Both the position numbers and the translations under genes were made by a program. From an uncultured Blautia sp. (GTDB lineage Bacteria > Bacillota > Clostridia > Lachnospirales > Lachnospiraceae), in the NCBI RefSeq assembly GCF_934424005.1, contig NZ_CAKRXI010000003.1, forward strand, positions 58,234 to 122,233: DNA of 64,000 bases, written 5' to 3'. Below are positions 43,163-52,382 of this stretch, piece by piece (the first letter of the stretch is position 1; every line of letters begins with the position of its first letter). The notes under the pieces were generated by a model. That model made no database searches, was not told the DNA's origin, and saw nothing but the letters and a program-made list of their open reading frames with translations.

Positions 43163-44485
43163 TTATTTCTTCCTGCGGCTGGCAAGAACCATTTTACGCA
43201 TGGACTTGATACTCTGTGTAAGCGGTCTCTTTGCAGGACAGATATAACTGCAGCATCCGCATTCGCAGCATTCCATACCGTCTAATGCTTCAAAGCCTGC
43301 CATATCACCACGTTCTGCCAGTTTGGCAAGACGTGCAGGAAGAACGTGGCCCGGACAGACGCTCACACAGCGTCCGCAGTTGATGCAGGCGGTCTGTATT
43401 TCCTGGGCTTCAGATACGGCATCATGTTCAAGGAACAGGAATGCAGAAGTTGTTTTTGTGCACGGTACGTGAAGATCATATAATGCAAATCCCATCATAG
43501 GACCACCGGAAATTGCTTTTGCAATCTTTGCTTTCAGTCCACCGGCGGCATCTACCAGTTCAGACATGTCAGTACCTGCAAGAACAAGAAGGTTCTTTGG
43601 TTCTTTGATGCCATCACCGGTAACGGTAACTACACGACTGTTGACCGGTCTGCCGAGGATAACTGCTTTGTACACGGAAATCACGGTCTCTACATTGTCA
43701 ACGACACATCCTACATCAGCAGGAAGCATTGTAGAATTGATCTCACGTCCGGTTGCAGCATAGATCAGAGTACGCTCACCACCCTGTGGGTATTTGGTCA
43801 TCATTTCTTTTACTTCGATACGGTCGATATCTTTGACCAGTTCTTTCATTTTGGCGATACAGTCTGGTTTGTTGTCTTCGATGCAGATGTATCCTTTTGC
43901 AGAATCAAAAAGAGTCAGAATGGCCTGAAGACCTTTTACGACTTTTTCCGGTTCTTCGATCATACGGCGATAGTCGCTTGTGATATAAGGCTCGCATTCA
44001 GCACCGTTTACAAGAATATATTCAATCTTGGAAGGGTCCTTTGGTGCAAGTTTTACATGGGTTGGGAATCCGGCTCCACCCATACCTACTACCCCGCCCT
44101 CTTTGATACGGTTCAGAATTTCTTCTTTTGTCAGATCTTCCAGGCGGGCTTCCTGAAATTCAGTTTCCTGATACTGCTGGTCATTTTCGATAACAATACA
44201 GTCAACCATAGAACCGGTAGCATTCAGCCTTTTTTCGATACCCTTGACGGTACCGGAAACAGATGCATGAAGCGGTACAGAAACAAATCCGCCTGCATCA
44301 GCAATCTTCTGTCCTGCAAGGACTGTGTCACCTTTTTTTACGCAGGGAACAGATGGTGCTCCGATGTGCTGAGAGAGTGGATAAACCAGATCTCCTTTTG
44401 GGAGATACTTCTCAATCGGATGGTCTTTGGATAGTTCCTTACCTTCGTAAGGATGGATTCCGCCCCTAAAGGTCAGTTTTCCCAT
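43163..44485 (-). CDS. rnfC: Rnf complex NADH-binding subunit C
   Basis: 440 residues. N-terminal GGIHPYEGKELSKDHPIEKY, the flavin/NAD-binding region IKEGGVVGMGGAGFPTHVKLAP and EPYITSDYRRMIE, and two ferredoxin clusters at the C-terminus, CINCGRCVSVCPGHVLPARL and CCECGCCSYICPAKRPL. It reduces NAD+ with electrons from ferredoxin and thus closes the ion-pumping circuit. First gene of the operon, with a long leader. Confidence 0.97.
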   Translation of the reverse strand: MGKLTFRGGIHPYEGKELSKDHPIEKYLPKGDLVYPLSQHIGAPSVPCVKKGDTVLAGQKIADAGGFVSVPLHASVSGTVKGIEKRLNATGSMVDCIVIENDQQYQETEFQEARLEDLTKEEILNRIKEGGVVGMGGAGFPTHVKLAPKDPSKIEYILVNGAECEPYITSDYRRMIEEPEKVVKGLQAILTLFDSAKGYICIEDNKPDCIAKMKELVKDIDRIEVKEMMTKYPQGGERTLIYAATGREINSTMLPADVGCVVDNVETVISVYKAVILGRPVNSRVVTVTGDGIKEPKNLLVLAGTDMSELVDAAGGLKAKIAKAISGGPMMGFALYDLHVPCTKTTSAFLFLEHDAVSEAQEIQTACINCGRCVSVCPGHVLPARLAKLAERGDMAGFEALDGMECCECGCCSYICPAKRPLTQSIKSMRKMVLASRRKK

Positions 44486-44607
44486 ATATTATTCCTCCTT
44501 ATTTTATAAGCATCAGTCCTGCTTATATTCTTTTTCTTTTTCATGATGCGTACCATGAAAACAGTGTTTTTTATTTACGCATGCGACCGTCCGGTTACTG
44601 CCTGCTT

Positions 44608-44621
44608 TGTTTATATTAACA
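44608..44621. promoter_or_regulatory. Palindromic operator-like element in the rnf leader
   Basis: TGTTTATATTAACA is a near-perfect 14-base palindrome lying about 8-21 bases after the predicted transcription start (TATAGT at 44636-44641). It resembles half-sites of Rex (TTGT..ACAA type) but with shorter spacing. A second inverted repeat, ATGCGTA (44546-44552) and TACGCAT (44576-44582), lies in the leader. Confidence 0.35.
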
Positions 44622-44717
44622 GTAACTCTGCTTATACTATACCTCTTTTTAGCAAAAAATTCACTACCAAATTTTCAAAATATTGTGTATAATTAAATAC
44701 AATCATGAAAGGGAGAA

Positions 44718-45746
44718 ATGATGATGATTGTTAAAAAAATACCTATTTTACAAGGGTTTCCGGCACTTGAAACCGTTAAATATTTATCGAATACAAAAAA
44801 TGAATTGTCAGAATATAATCCGATTTTTTACGATATTGAGACAACTGGATTGTCAAGATATACTGCATTTGTGTATCTGATCGGTGCAGTCAGATTCGAA
44901 GAAAATCAATGGATGCTTTATCAGTGGATGGGGGAAGATGAAAACGAGGAGGCTCTTGTTTTACAGGAATTTGCAAGTTTTTTGACAAATGCTGATTGTA
45001 CGATTCAGTATAATGGAAATCGATTTGACCAGCCTTTTCTGGAAGAACGTTATCGAAAACACAAAATGGATACTCCATTTAAAGAAATTTTATCCCTTGA
45101 TCTATATCAGTTGTTAAAACCATGTCAGAGTTTGTTTAAACTGAGCAAAATGAAACAGCCGGATTTGGAAAATTTTGTCGGAATACATAACAGAAAATAC
45201 TGCGACGGTGGACAATGTATTCGATTATATAGAACTTTTATGAAGAAAAAAGATCCAGAAGCAGCAAATATCGTGATGGGACATAATGAAGAAGATCTGT
45301 TGGGACTTGGGACAATTTTTTCATTACTTGCATACAAAAAACTTTATGATGGAGAATATCATCCGAAACAATGCGTGATTTTAGAGCAGGAATTAAAGAT
45401 TGTCATAGAACTTTCTGCTGCTGCTCCGGTGAATGTATCTTGTGGAAATTCAGATTTTTATCTGAGTGTAAATGGATACGAAGCAAGAATGCTGGTACAC
45501 CTTAAAGAAGGTAAACTCCGTCAATATTACAGAAATTATAAAGATTATGAGTTTATTCCGGGAGAAGATACTGCAATGCCAAAGTCCATTACCAGATATA
45601 TGGATAAAAGCCTTAAAATCGCGACAACTCCTCAAACTTGCTATACCTGGTTTAATTGTGACGAGGATTTTTTAAATAATGAGAAGAAACAGATGCAATA
45701 TCTGACGCATACACTTCCGTTTTTTCTGGATAATCTGAATAAATAG
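44718..45746 (+). CDS. YprB-like DnaQ-type 3'-5' exonuclease-domain protein
   Basis: 342 residues. The RNase H-like fold is shown by the acidic motifs FYDIETTGL (D and E), TIQYNGNRFDQPFLEERY and HNEEDLLGL (final D). This matches the YprB exonuclease domain; the C-terminal 100 residues (LSAAAPVNVSCGNSDFYLSVNGYEARML) are less conserved. No partner helicase (YprA) gene is nearby. Three consecutive ATG codons follow AAAGGGAG; the second or third could be the true start. It is a single plus-strand gene, divergent from rnfC and convergent with rpsA, with a shared terminator. Confidence 0.85.
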   Translation: MMMIVKKIPILQGFPALETVKYLSNTKNELSEYNPIFYDIETTGLSRYTAFVYLIGAVRFEENQWMLYQWMGEDENEEALVLQEFASFLTNADCTIQYNGNRFDQPFLEERYRKHKMDTPFKEILSLDLYQLLKPCQSLFKLSKMKQPDLENFVGIHNRKYCDGGQCIRLYRTFMKKKDPEAANIVMGHNEEDLLGLGTIFSLLAYKKLYDGEYHPKQCVILEQELKIVIELSAAAPVNVSCGNSDFYLSVNGYEARMLVHLKEGKLRQYYRNYKDYEFIPGEDTAMPKSITRYMDKSLKIATTPQTCYTWFNCDEDFLNNEKKQMQYLTHTLPFFLDNLNK

Positions 45747-45793
45747 AACATGATATCTGAGAGACAGATAGGTTTAAAACATATTAGAGCAAA

Positions 45794-45825
45794 AAAAGAC
45801 CTGACAGTTTAATGCCAGGTCTTTT
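45794..45825. terminator. Bidirectional terminator between yprB-like gene and rpsA
   Basis: AAAAGACCTG/CAGGTCTTTT arms with a 12-base loop, flanked by A-run and T-run on opposite sides. It can end both the plus-strand nuclease transcript and the minus-strand rpsA transcript. Confidence 0.85.
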
Positions 45826-45837
45826 AATATTCTGAAA

Positions 45838-46917
45838 TTATTCTTCTGTAGCTTCTTCAGCTGCCGGAGCTTCCAGAGCTTTCATGCTAAGGCTGATCTT
45901 CTTGTCATCTCCGTTGAAATCAACAACTTTAGCCTGAATTTCCTGTCCGATAGAAAGTACATCAGATGGTTTAGCAACGTGCTCTCTGGAAATCTGGGAT
46001 ACATGAAGAAGTGCATCAATTCCAGGTGCAAGTTCAACAAAAGCACCAAAGTCTGTCATACGTGCAACTTTACCAGTTACTACGTTACCTACAGCAAAAT
46101 CTTCTGCTGCAGAAAGCCATGGATTCTCTTCTGGGAATTTCATGGAAAGAGCAATCTTATCTCCATTGATCTCTTTGATCAGAACTTTAACTTCATCACC
46201 TACATTGAAGACCTTTTTCGGGTTTTCAACTCTGCCCCAGGACATCTCGGAAATATGAAGAAGTCCATCCGCTCCACCAAGATCGATGAAAGCACCAAAA
46301 TCTGTAACATTTTTAACGGTACCTGTTACAGTATCACCAACATGGATTTTCTCCATAAGTTCTTTCTGTTTCTCTGCTTTTTCAGCAAGAAGAAGCTGTT
46401 TACGGTTACCAATGATACGTCTTCTTCTTGGATTGAATTCAGTGATAACGAATTCGATTTCTTTATCTGCATATTTGGAAAGATCTTTTTCGTATGTGTC
46501 GGAAACAAGGCTTGCAGGAATAAATACTCTAGCCTCTTCTACATTTACACAAAGACCACCGTCAAGTACCTGTGTTACAGGAGCTTTCAGTACTTCCTGA
46601 GATTCGAAAGCAGCCTCCAGACGTTTGTTGCCTTTTTCTGCAGCAAGTCTCTTGTAAGTCAGGATAACCTGTCCTTCACCGTCATTGACTTTCAGCACTT
46701 TTGCTTCCATGCTGTCGCCAACATGAACTGCATCTGTGAGTACAAGTGAAGCATCATTGGAATATTCACTCTTGGTGATAATACCGTCTGCTTTATAACC
46801 GATATTCAGGATGATCTCATCATCTTTTACATCAATGACTGTACCCTGTACGATCTCTCCATTTCTGATTGTTTTTACGGAATCCTCCAGCATCTGTTCA
46901 AAACTCAATTCTGACAT
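45838..46917 (-). CDS. rpsA: Ribosomal protein S1 homologue, four S1 domains
   Basis: 359 residues from the ATG at 46917 (GAGGAGG 9 bases upstream). Four S1 RNA-binding repeats: GEIVQGTVIDVKDDEIILNIG, VLKAPVTQVLDGGLCVNVEE, GDTVTGTVKNVTDFGAFIDLGGADGLLHISE and GNVVTGKVARMTDFGAFVELAPGIDALLHVSQ. E. coli S1 has six; four is common in Clostridia. The gene overlaps ispH by 20 bases. In several Clostridia ispH and rpsA are fused, and the overlap here looks like an intermediate arrangement. Confidence 0.93.
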   Translation of the reverse strand: MSELSFEQMLEDSVKTIRNGEIVQGTVIDVKDDEIILNIGYKADGIITKSEYSNDASLVLTDAVHVGDSMEAKVLKVNDGEGQVILTYKRLAAEKGNKRLEAAFESQEVLKAPVTQVLDGGLCVNVEEARVFIPASLVSDTYEKDLSKYADKEIEFVITEFNPRRRRIIGNRKQLLLAEKAEKQKELMEKIHVGDTVTGTVKNVTDFGAFIDLGGADGLLHISEMSWGRVENPKKVFNVGDEVKVLIKEINGDKIALSMKFPEENPWLSAAEDFAVGNVVTGKVARMTDFGAFVELAPGIDALLHVSQISREHVAKPSDVLSIGQEIQAKVVDFNGDDKKISLSMKALEAPAAEEATEE

Positions 46918-47764
46918 GTTCTTGAACCTCCTCAATAATTTTCTTTGGGGTGGATGCCCCTGCTGTGATACCTACATAACTACTGTGATGGAACATTTCA
47001 GAATCCAAGTCTACAGGTGTTTGTATATAGTAAGTATTTCCACATTCCTCTTTGCATATTTCAAACAGCTTTTGAGTATTGGAACTATGTCTGCCGCCAA
47101 TGACAAGCATAGTGTCTACCTCTCCGGCTATGTTTTGCGCTTCTTTCTGCCGTTCTTCAGTAGCATTACAAATAGTGTTTAAAATATCGCCCATATTTAA
47201 AACACTATTATCATACCTCTTTTTGCAGAGAATTTCAACTAATTCTTTAAATTTGTTGTAATTAAATGTCGTCTGTGATACAACGCAAATATCTTTTCCA
47301 TTCGGAGGTATAAACTGTTCAGTAGCTTTTCTGTCCTTCAAAACAGTGTAAGAACCCTGGCACCAGCCGCAGATTCCTTTGACTTCAGGATGATCAGGAT
47401 CGCCAAAAATAACAACGTGTTTTCCTGCATGACTCTGTTTTTCTACAATGCGATGTATTTTCAGCACGAAAGGACAGGTGACATCTACATAGTTCAGATG
47501 GTTCTCTTTTAACTCCTGATAGATTGTCTTACCAACACCGTGGGAACGAATGACAACAGTTCCTTCTGTAAGAGATGCCAGGTCTTTTTCTTCGATGACC
47601 TGTACTCCTTTGGCAGCGAGATCAGCAACAACTTCTTCGTTATGTATGATCGGCCCCAATGTATAAATAGGATGCGTGTTTTCTTCAATCAACTGATAAA
47701 CTCTATCTACTGCGCGTTTTACACCAAAGCAGAATCCGGCTGTTTCGGCAACTTTAACTTTCAT
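46898..47764 (-). CDS. ispH: 4-hydroxy-3-methylbut-2-enyl diphosphate reductase
   Basis: 288 residues from the ATG at 47764 (AAGGAG 6 bases upstream), which overlaps cmk by 11 bases. Fe-S enzyme that ends the non-mevalonate isoprenoid pathway. The three cluster cysteines are in AETAGFCFGVKRAV (C12), VDVTCPFV and NTICNATEERQKE; IIHNEEVV and GITAGASTPKKIIEEV are conserved too. Together with cmk and rpsA it forms an often conserved Clostridial unit. Confidence 0.96.
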   Translation of the reverse strand: MKVKVAETAGFCFGVKRAVDRVYQLIEENTHPIYTLGPIIHNEEVVADLAAKGVQVIEEKDLASLTEGTVVIRSHGVGKTIYQELKENHLNYVDVTCPFVLKIHRIVEKQSHAGKHVVIFGDPDHPEVKGICGWCQGSYTVLKDRKATEQFIPPNGKDICVVSQTTFNYNKFKELVEILCKKRYDNSVLNMGDILNTICNATEERQKEAQNIAGEVDTMLVIGGRHSSNTQKLFEICKEECGNTYYIQTPVDLDSEMFHHSSYVGITAGASTPKKIIEEVQEHVRIEF

Positions 47765-48443
47765 GAGAGACTCCTTCTTCTGTTCTGGCTCTGAAGATTT
47801 CAAGAATACGGTCGACGACCTGCTCAATCGTAAGATCAGAAGAATCCACAAATACTGCATCTTCGGCCTGTCGAAGAGGGGAAATTTCACGATTCATATC
47901 TCGCTGATCACGCTCTTCAATATCCTTCTGGATATCGTCCAGATCACAGGCAGTACCTTTTTCCTGAAGTTCCAGATAACGTCTTTTGGCGCGGGTAAGA
48001 GAACTTGCAGTAAGGTAGATTTTTACATCGGCATCAGGAAGGATTGTTGTGCCAATATCACGCCCATCCATAACTACACTCATATCTTTTGCAAGTTTGC
48101 GCTGAAGACTGAGCAGTTTTTCGCGGACACGCGGCACGGCAGAACTTACAGACGCCATATTTCCAACTTCTTCTGTACGAAGATAGGCATTTACATTTTC
48201 TCCATTCAAAAGGACAATCTGTTCACCGTTCTGATATTCAATAGAGATTTGAGCATTCTGGCAAACTTCGCCGATCTGTTCTGTGTTGGTCCGGTCTACA
48301 TTTTTATGGAGAAGGTAAAGTGCCATGGCACGATACATTGCTCCTGTATCGACATAAATAAATGATAATTCTTTGGCTACACGTCTTGCGATCGTGCTTT
48401 TACCGGCACCCGCCGGTCCATCAATTGCAATATTGTAGATCAT
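47754..48443 (-). CDS. cmk: Cytidylate kinase
   Basis: 229 residues. It phosphorylates CMP/dCMP. P-loop GPAGAGKSTIARRVA at about 8-22, DTGAMYRAMALYL, VVMDGRDIGTTILPDADVKIYLTAS and the lid region RRYLELQEKG. Start codon overlaps the flavoprotein stop by one base; AGGAGG precedes it. Confidence 0.96.
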   Translation of the reverse strand: MIYNIAIDGPAGAGKSTIARRVAKELSFIYVDTGAMYRAMALYLLHKNVDRTNTEQIGEVCQNAQISIEYQNGEQIVLLNGENVNAYLRTEEVGNMASVSSAVPRVREKLLSLQRKLAKDMSVVMDGRDIGTTILPDADVKIYLTASSLTRAKRRYLELQEKGTACDLDDIQKDIEERDQRDMNREISPLRQAEDAVFVDSSDLTIEQVVDRILEIFRARTEEGVSHES

Positions 48444-49696
48444 TATATATCCTCCTCTTTATTCCGACATACATCTGTTGCTGCGAGATATGCGGTTGAC
48501 CATGCAATCTGAAGATTGTATCCACCGGTCACAGCATCAAGGTCGAGTACTTCTCCAATAAAATACAGATTTTTTATAAGTTTTGATTCCATGCTTCCGG
48601 GTTGGATATCTTTTACGGATACACCACCCCGGGTAATAACTGCTTCAGAAAAACCGCCAAGTCCTGTAATGGTAAATGGAAAGGCCTTTACCAGAGAACC
48701 GAATGCAAGACGGGACTCTCGTGAAATATCATGAATGATTTTATCGCCCGAAATCGGTCCGATGCCGATAATCACAGGAGTCAGCGAAGATGGAAAAAGC
48801 ACACCAATCACATTTTTGAACTGTTTATTCTGAGCAGCGGAAAATTCCCGGAGAATGCGATCATCCAACTGTTCGTGGGATAAAGCAGGTTTGAGGTCAA
48901 GAAAGGCGTTCAATTCTTCTCCCTTCTGGAGAAACTTTCCTATTTTGGCACTGGCAGACAAAACCAGGGGGCCGGTGATACCAAAATGAGTGAACATCAT
49001 TTCACCAAAATCCTGATAAACAGTTTTTTTGCCTCGTTTGATCGTCAGTTCTACATTTCGCAGAGAGAGTCCCTTCATGAGAGGAATGTAATCTTCTCTG
49101 GTTGTAAGTGGAACGAGAGACGGAATACATTCGGTGACTTTATGGCCTGTTTCGGCAGCAAAGCGATATCCATCTCCGGTAGAACCGGTTGTCGGATAAG
49201 ACAGTCCTCCGGTAGCAACGATTACAGAATCAGAAGTGTATACAGTATGATCTTTTAACTTTACACCGCTTGCTATACCATTTTCTGTTAGGATTTCTAA
49301 AACCTCACAATGAAGCCGAATCTGTACATGATATTTTTTCATCAGTCTTTCAAGACCATGAATGATATCAGAAGAGTGGTCTGATACCGGAAAAACACGG
49401 TTGCCACGCTCTGTCTTAAGTGGAACACCGGCTTCTTCCAGCAGATGCATCATATCCTGACTCGTGAAAGAATAAAATGCACTGTAAAGAAATTTTGGAT
49501 TGCTCATAACTGCCTGAAGAAGTTCTTCCGGATCACAGTTATTTGTAACATTACAGCGTCCCTTGCCTGTAATATATACTTTCTTTCCGAGTTTTTCATT
49601 CTTTTCGAATAATAAGACTTCACAACCATTTCGGGCTGCAATGACAGAAGCAAGCATTCCCGCAGCTCCGCCACCGACAATAATCACTTTGTTCAT
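48443..49696 (-). CDS. YhiN/HI0933-family FAD-dependent oxidoreductase
   Basis: 417 residues from the ATG at 49696 (AAAGGGAA site). Rossmann FAD-binding motif VIIVGGGAAGMLASVIAARNG at the start, then GKKVYITGKGRCNVTNNC, VATGGLSYPTTGSTGDGYRFA and the C-terminal GEVLDLDAVTGGYNLQIAWSTAYLAA, all typical for this family. Substrate unknown. It is the first gene of the set yhiN-cmk-ispH-rpsA, but follows the decarboxylase alpha-subunit gene so closely that no separate promoter fits between them. Confidence 0.9.
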   Translation of the reverse strand: MNKVIIVGGGAAGMLASVIAARNGCEVLLFEKNEKLGKKVYITGKGRCNVTNNCDPEELLQAVMSNPKFLYSAFYSFTSQDMMHLLEEAGVPLKTERGNRVFPVSDHSSDIIHGLERLMKKYHVQIRLHCEVLEILTENGIASGVKLKDHTVYTSDSVIVATGGLSYPTTGSTGDGYRFAAETGHKVTECIPSLVPLTTREDYIPLMKGLSLRNVELTIKRGKKTVYQDFGEMMFTHFGITGPLVLSASAKIGKFLQKGEELNAFLDLKPALSHEQLDDRILREFSAAQNKQFKNVIGVLFPSSLTPVIIGIGPISGDKIIHDISRESRLAFGSLVKAFPFTITGLGGFSEAVITRGGVSVKDIQPGSMESKLIKNLYFIGEVLDLDAVTGGYNLQIAWSTAYLAATDVCRNKEEDI

Positions 49697-49714
49697 AGGT
49701 TCCCTTTCTGCAAA

Positions 49715-49745
49715 GCAGGCCCGCCAGATAATCTGACGGGCCTGC
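49715..49745 (-). terminator. Hairpin after oadA, weak or attenuator-like terminator
   Basis: Arms GCAGGCCCGTCAGAT and ATCTGGCGGGCCTGC pair over 15 bases (one G-T) with a single-base loop. Only TTT follows before GC, so it is not a full terminator. It lies just 18 bases before the start of the YhiN gene. Confidence 0.55.
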
Positions 49746-49754
49746 ACCTTTGAT

Positions 49755-51167
49755 TTATACCGGATATGCTCCGTTCTTTGTATCTGCTGCTTTTTCGTCT
49801 ACTTTTTTCTCCTGTGCCTGACGGTATTTGAAGAAATCAGTAGCTACCTGTGGGAACAGTGCGTAGGACAGAACGTCTTCATCCTGCTCTTTGTAAGAGG
49901 ACATTTCTGTTTCCAGTTTGTCCAGCTCGTTGTCAAGCAGGTCTGCCGGACGGCAGGTAATCGGCTGTGCATCGCCGATGCACTTCTTCTGTACTTCCTG
50001 GTTGAAAGGTTTTACAGTTGCACCGTATTTTCCTAACAGGATATCTTTTGTTTCTTTTGTAACCATCTTGTATCTTTCACCCATGAGGACATTGAATACA
50101 GCCTGTGTACCAACGATCTGGGAAGATGGTGTAACAAGCGGTGGCTCACCGAGATCTTTACGAACCTTCGGAACTTCTTCAAGAACATCGTAGAATTTGT
50201 CTTCTGCGTGCTGTTCTTTCAGCTGAGATGTAAGGTTGGAAAGCATTCCACCTGGTACCTGATACAGAAGAGTCTTGATGTTAACACCAAGGTTCTTCGG
50301 ATTAAGAAGTCCGCTGTCAAGAGCCTCGTCACGGATCGGACGGAAGTAATCAGCAATCTCAGCAAGGAGTTTCTGATCAAATCCTGTATCATATGGTGTG
50401 CCTTTGAAGGTTTCTACCATAACCTCTGTTGCCGGCTGGGAAGTTCCCAGAGCGAATGGAGACATTGCAGTATCAATAATATCAACACCTGCTTCTACTG
50501 CTTTAAGGTAAGTCATAGAAGCAACACCAGATGTATAGTGAGTATGAAGGTCGATCGGGATGCTTACAGCATCTTTCAGTGCTCCTACAAGCTCAGTTGC
50601 TTTATATGGAAGGAGCAGACCAGCCATATCTTTGATACAGATAGAATCTGCACCCATATCTTCGATATGTTTTGCAATATTTACCCAGTACTCAAGAGTG
50701 TATGCATCACCTAAAGTATAAGAAAGAGCAACCTGTGCATGTGCTTTTTCTTTGTTTGCAGCTTTAACCGCTGTCTGAAGGTTACGCATATCGTTGAGAC
50801 AGTCAAAAATACGGATGATGTCGATTCCGTTTGCAGCAGATTTCTGTACAAAGTATTCTACCACGTCATCTGCATATGGACGATATCCAAGAATATTCTG
50901 TCCACGGAACAGCATCTGAAGTTTTGTGTTTTTGAAACCGTCACGTAATTTACGGAGTCTTTCCCATGGATCCTCTTTCAGGAAACGAAGGGAAGCATCG
51001 AAAGTAGCTCCACCCCAGCACTCTACTGCGTGGTAGCCGACTTTGTCCATTTTATCAACGATCGGGAGCATCTGTTCTGTTGTCAGTCTTGTTGCAATCA
51101 GAGACTGATGAGCATCACGGAGAACAGTTTCCACGATTTTTACAGGTTTTTTTTCTAATTCAGCCAT
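49755..51167 (-). CDS. oadA: Oxaloacetate decarboxylase alpha subunit / pyruvate carboxylase subunit B-type carboxyltransferase
   Basis: 470 residues. The carboxyltransferase barrel has KIVETVLRDAHQSLIATRLTTEQML, ECWGGATFDASLRFLKEDPWERLR, LFRGQNILGYRPYADDVV and IPIDLHTHYTSGVASMTYLKAVEAG (metal-binding H-x-H). The biotin domain that ends most OadA proteins is missing; a separate biotin carrier gene is upstream. It would move CO2 from oxaloacetate to biotin. The last ~40 residues are polar. Start has AAGGAG 7 bases upstream, 50 bases after the beta gene. Confidence 0.9.
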   Translation of the reverse strand: MAELEKKPVKIVETVLRDAHQSLIATRLTTEQMLPIVDKMDKVGYHAVECWGGATFDASLRFLKEDPWERLRKLRDGFKNTKLQMLFRGQNILGYRPYADDVVEYFVQKSAANGIDIIRIFDCLNDMRNLQTAVKAANKEKAHAQVALSYTLGDAYTLEYWVNIAKHIEDMGADSICIKDMAGLLLPYKATELVGALKDAVSIPIDLHTHYTSGVASMTYLKAVEAGVDIIDTAMSPFALGTSQPATEVMVETFKGTPYDTGFDQKLLAEIADYFRPIRDEALDSGLLNPKNLGVNIKTLLYQVPGGMLSNLTSQLKEQHAEDKFYDVLEEVPKVRKDLGEPPLVTPSSQIVGTQAVFNVLMGERYKMVTKETKDILLGKYGATVKPFNQEVQKKCIGDAQPITCRPADLLDNELDKLETEMSSYKEQDEDVLSYALFPQVATDFFKYRQAQEKKVDEKAADTKNGAYPV

Positions 51168-51217
51168 ATTAATTCTCCTTGTATTTTTTATAAGGAAGTT
51201 CGATTCACCAGGTGAAA

Positions 51218-52366
51218 TTAAACTCCGAAGATAGCCATGAATGTTCCAGCTGCAACGGCTGTTCCGATTACACCGGCTACGTTAGGCCCCATTGCATGCA
51301 TCAGCAGGAAGTTTGTAGGATCTGCTTCTGCACCGACCTTCTGGGAAACTCGCGCTGCCATAGGAACGGCAGATACACCTGCGGAACCGATCAGAGGATT
51401 GATCTTTCCACCGGAGAGTTTACACATCAGTTTACCAAGCATACATCCGCCGAATGTACCGAATGCAAATGCGACAAGTCCGAGAACAACGATTTTCAGA
51501 GTATCAACATTAAGGAATGCTTCTGCACTTGTAGAAGCACCTACAGATGTACCAAGAAGGATAACTACGATGTACATCAGGGCATTGGATGCAGTTTCTG
51601 TCAGCTGTTTAACGACACCTGATTCACGGAACAGGTTACCGAGCATCAGCATACCTACCAGCGGAGCTGTTGTAGGAAGAAGTAAGCATACAACGATTGT
51701 GATAACGATCGGGAAAAGGATCTTTTCCAGTTTACTTACCGGACGAAGCTGATCCATTTTGATCTTACGTTCTTTTTCAGTCGTACAGAGTTTCATGATT
51801 GGCGGCTGAATGATCGGAACCAGAGACATATAGGAATATGCCGCCACTGCAATCGGTCCCATTAAAGTAGTCTGTCCAAGTTTTCCAGCGAGGAAAATAG
51901 AGGTAGGGCCATCTGCTCCACCGATGATGGAAATGGCTGCTGCTGCTTTTCCGTTGAATCCAAGAAAGATTGCAAGGAAATATGCAACATAGATACCAAG
52001 CTGTGCAGCTGCTCCAAGAAGGAAACTCTTCGGATTGGCAATCAGCGGACCAAAGTCTGTCATCGCACCAACGCCCATGAAGATCAGGGATGGAAGAATA
52101 CTCCATTCATCAAGCAGATAGAAGTAATGCAGAAGACCACCAACACCGTTGGACATGTCTTCCGGATTTGCCATAATGTCCGGGTAGATATTTACCAGAA
52201 GCATACCAAAAGCAATCGGAACCAGAAGAAGCGGCTCAAATCCTTTTTTGATAGCAAGGAATAAGAATACACACGCCACCGCGATCATCAGATAGTTTCC
52301 CCATGTAAGATTGAAGAATGCTGTCTGATGGATCAGGTTGGACAAGGTTTCTGTTACATAAGACAT
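51218..52366 (-). CDS. oadB: Sodium ion-translocating decarboxylase beta subunit
   Basis: 382 residues with about nine helices. It releases CO2 from carboxybiotin and pumps Na+ outward. Conserved segments: GVGAMTDFGPLIANPKSFLLGAAAQLGI with the membrane Asp, ISIIGGADGPTSIFLA, and GKINPLIGSAGVSAVPMAARVSQKVG near the C-terminus with MHAMGPNVAGVIG. Works with the alpha subunit, the biotin carrier and OadG. Confidence 0.95.
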   Translation of the reverse strand: MSYVTETLSNLIHQTAFFNLTWGNYLMIAVACVFLFLAIKKGFEPLLLVPIAFGMLLVNIYPDIMANPEDMSNGVGGLLHYFYLLDEWSILPSLIFMGVGAMTDFGPLIANPKSFLLGAAAQLGIYVAYFLAIFLGFNGKAAAAISIIGGADGPTSIFLAGKLGQTTLMGPIAVAAYSYMSLVPIIQPPIMKLCTTEKERKIKMDQLRPVSKLEKILFPIVITIVVCLLLPTTAPLVGMLMLGNLFRESGVVKQLTETASNALMYIVVILLGTSVGASTSAEAFLNVDTLKIVVLGLVAFAFGTFGGCMLGKLMCKLSGGKINPLIGSAGVSAVPMAARVSQKVGAEADPTNFLLMHAMGPNVAGVIGTAVAAGTFMAIFGV

Positions 52367-52382
52367 TTGATTACCTCCCGTC

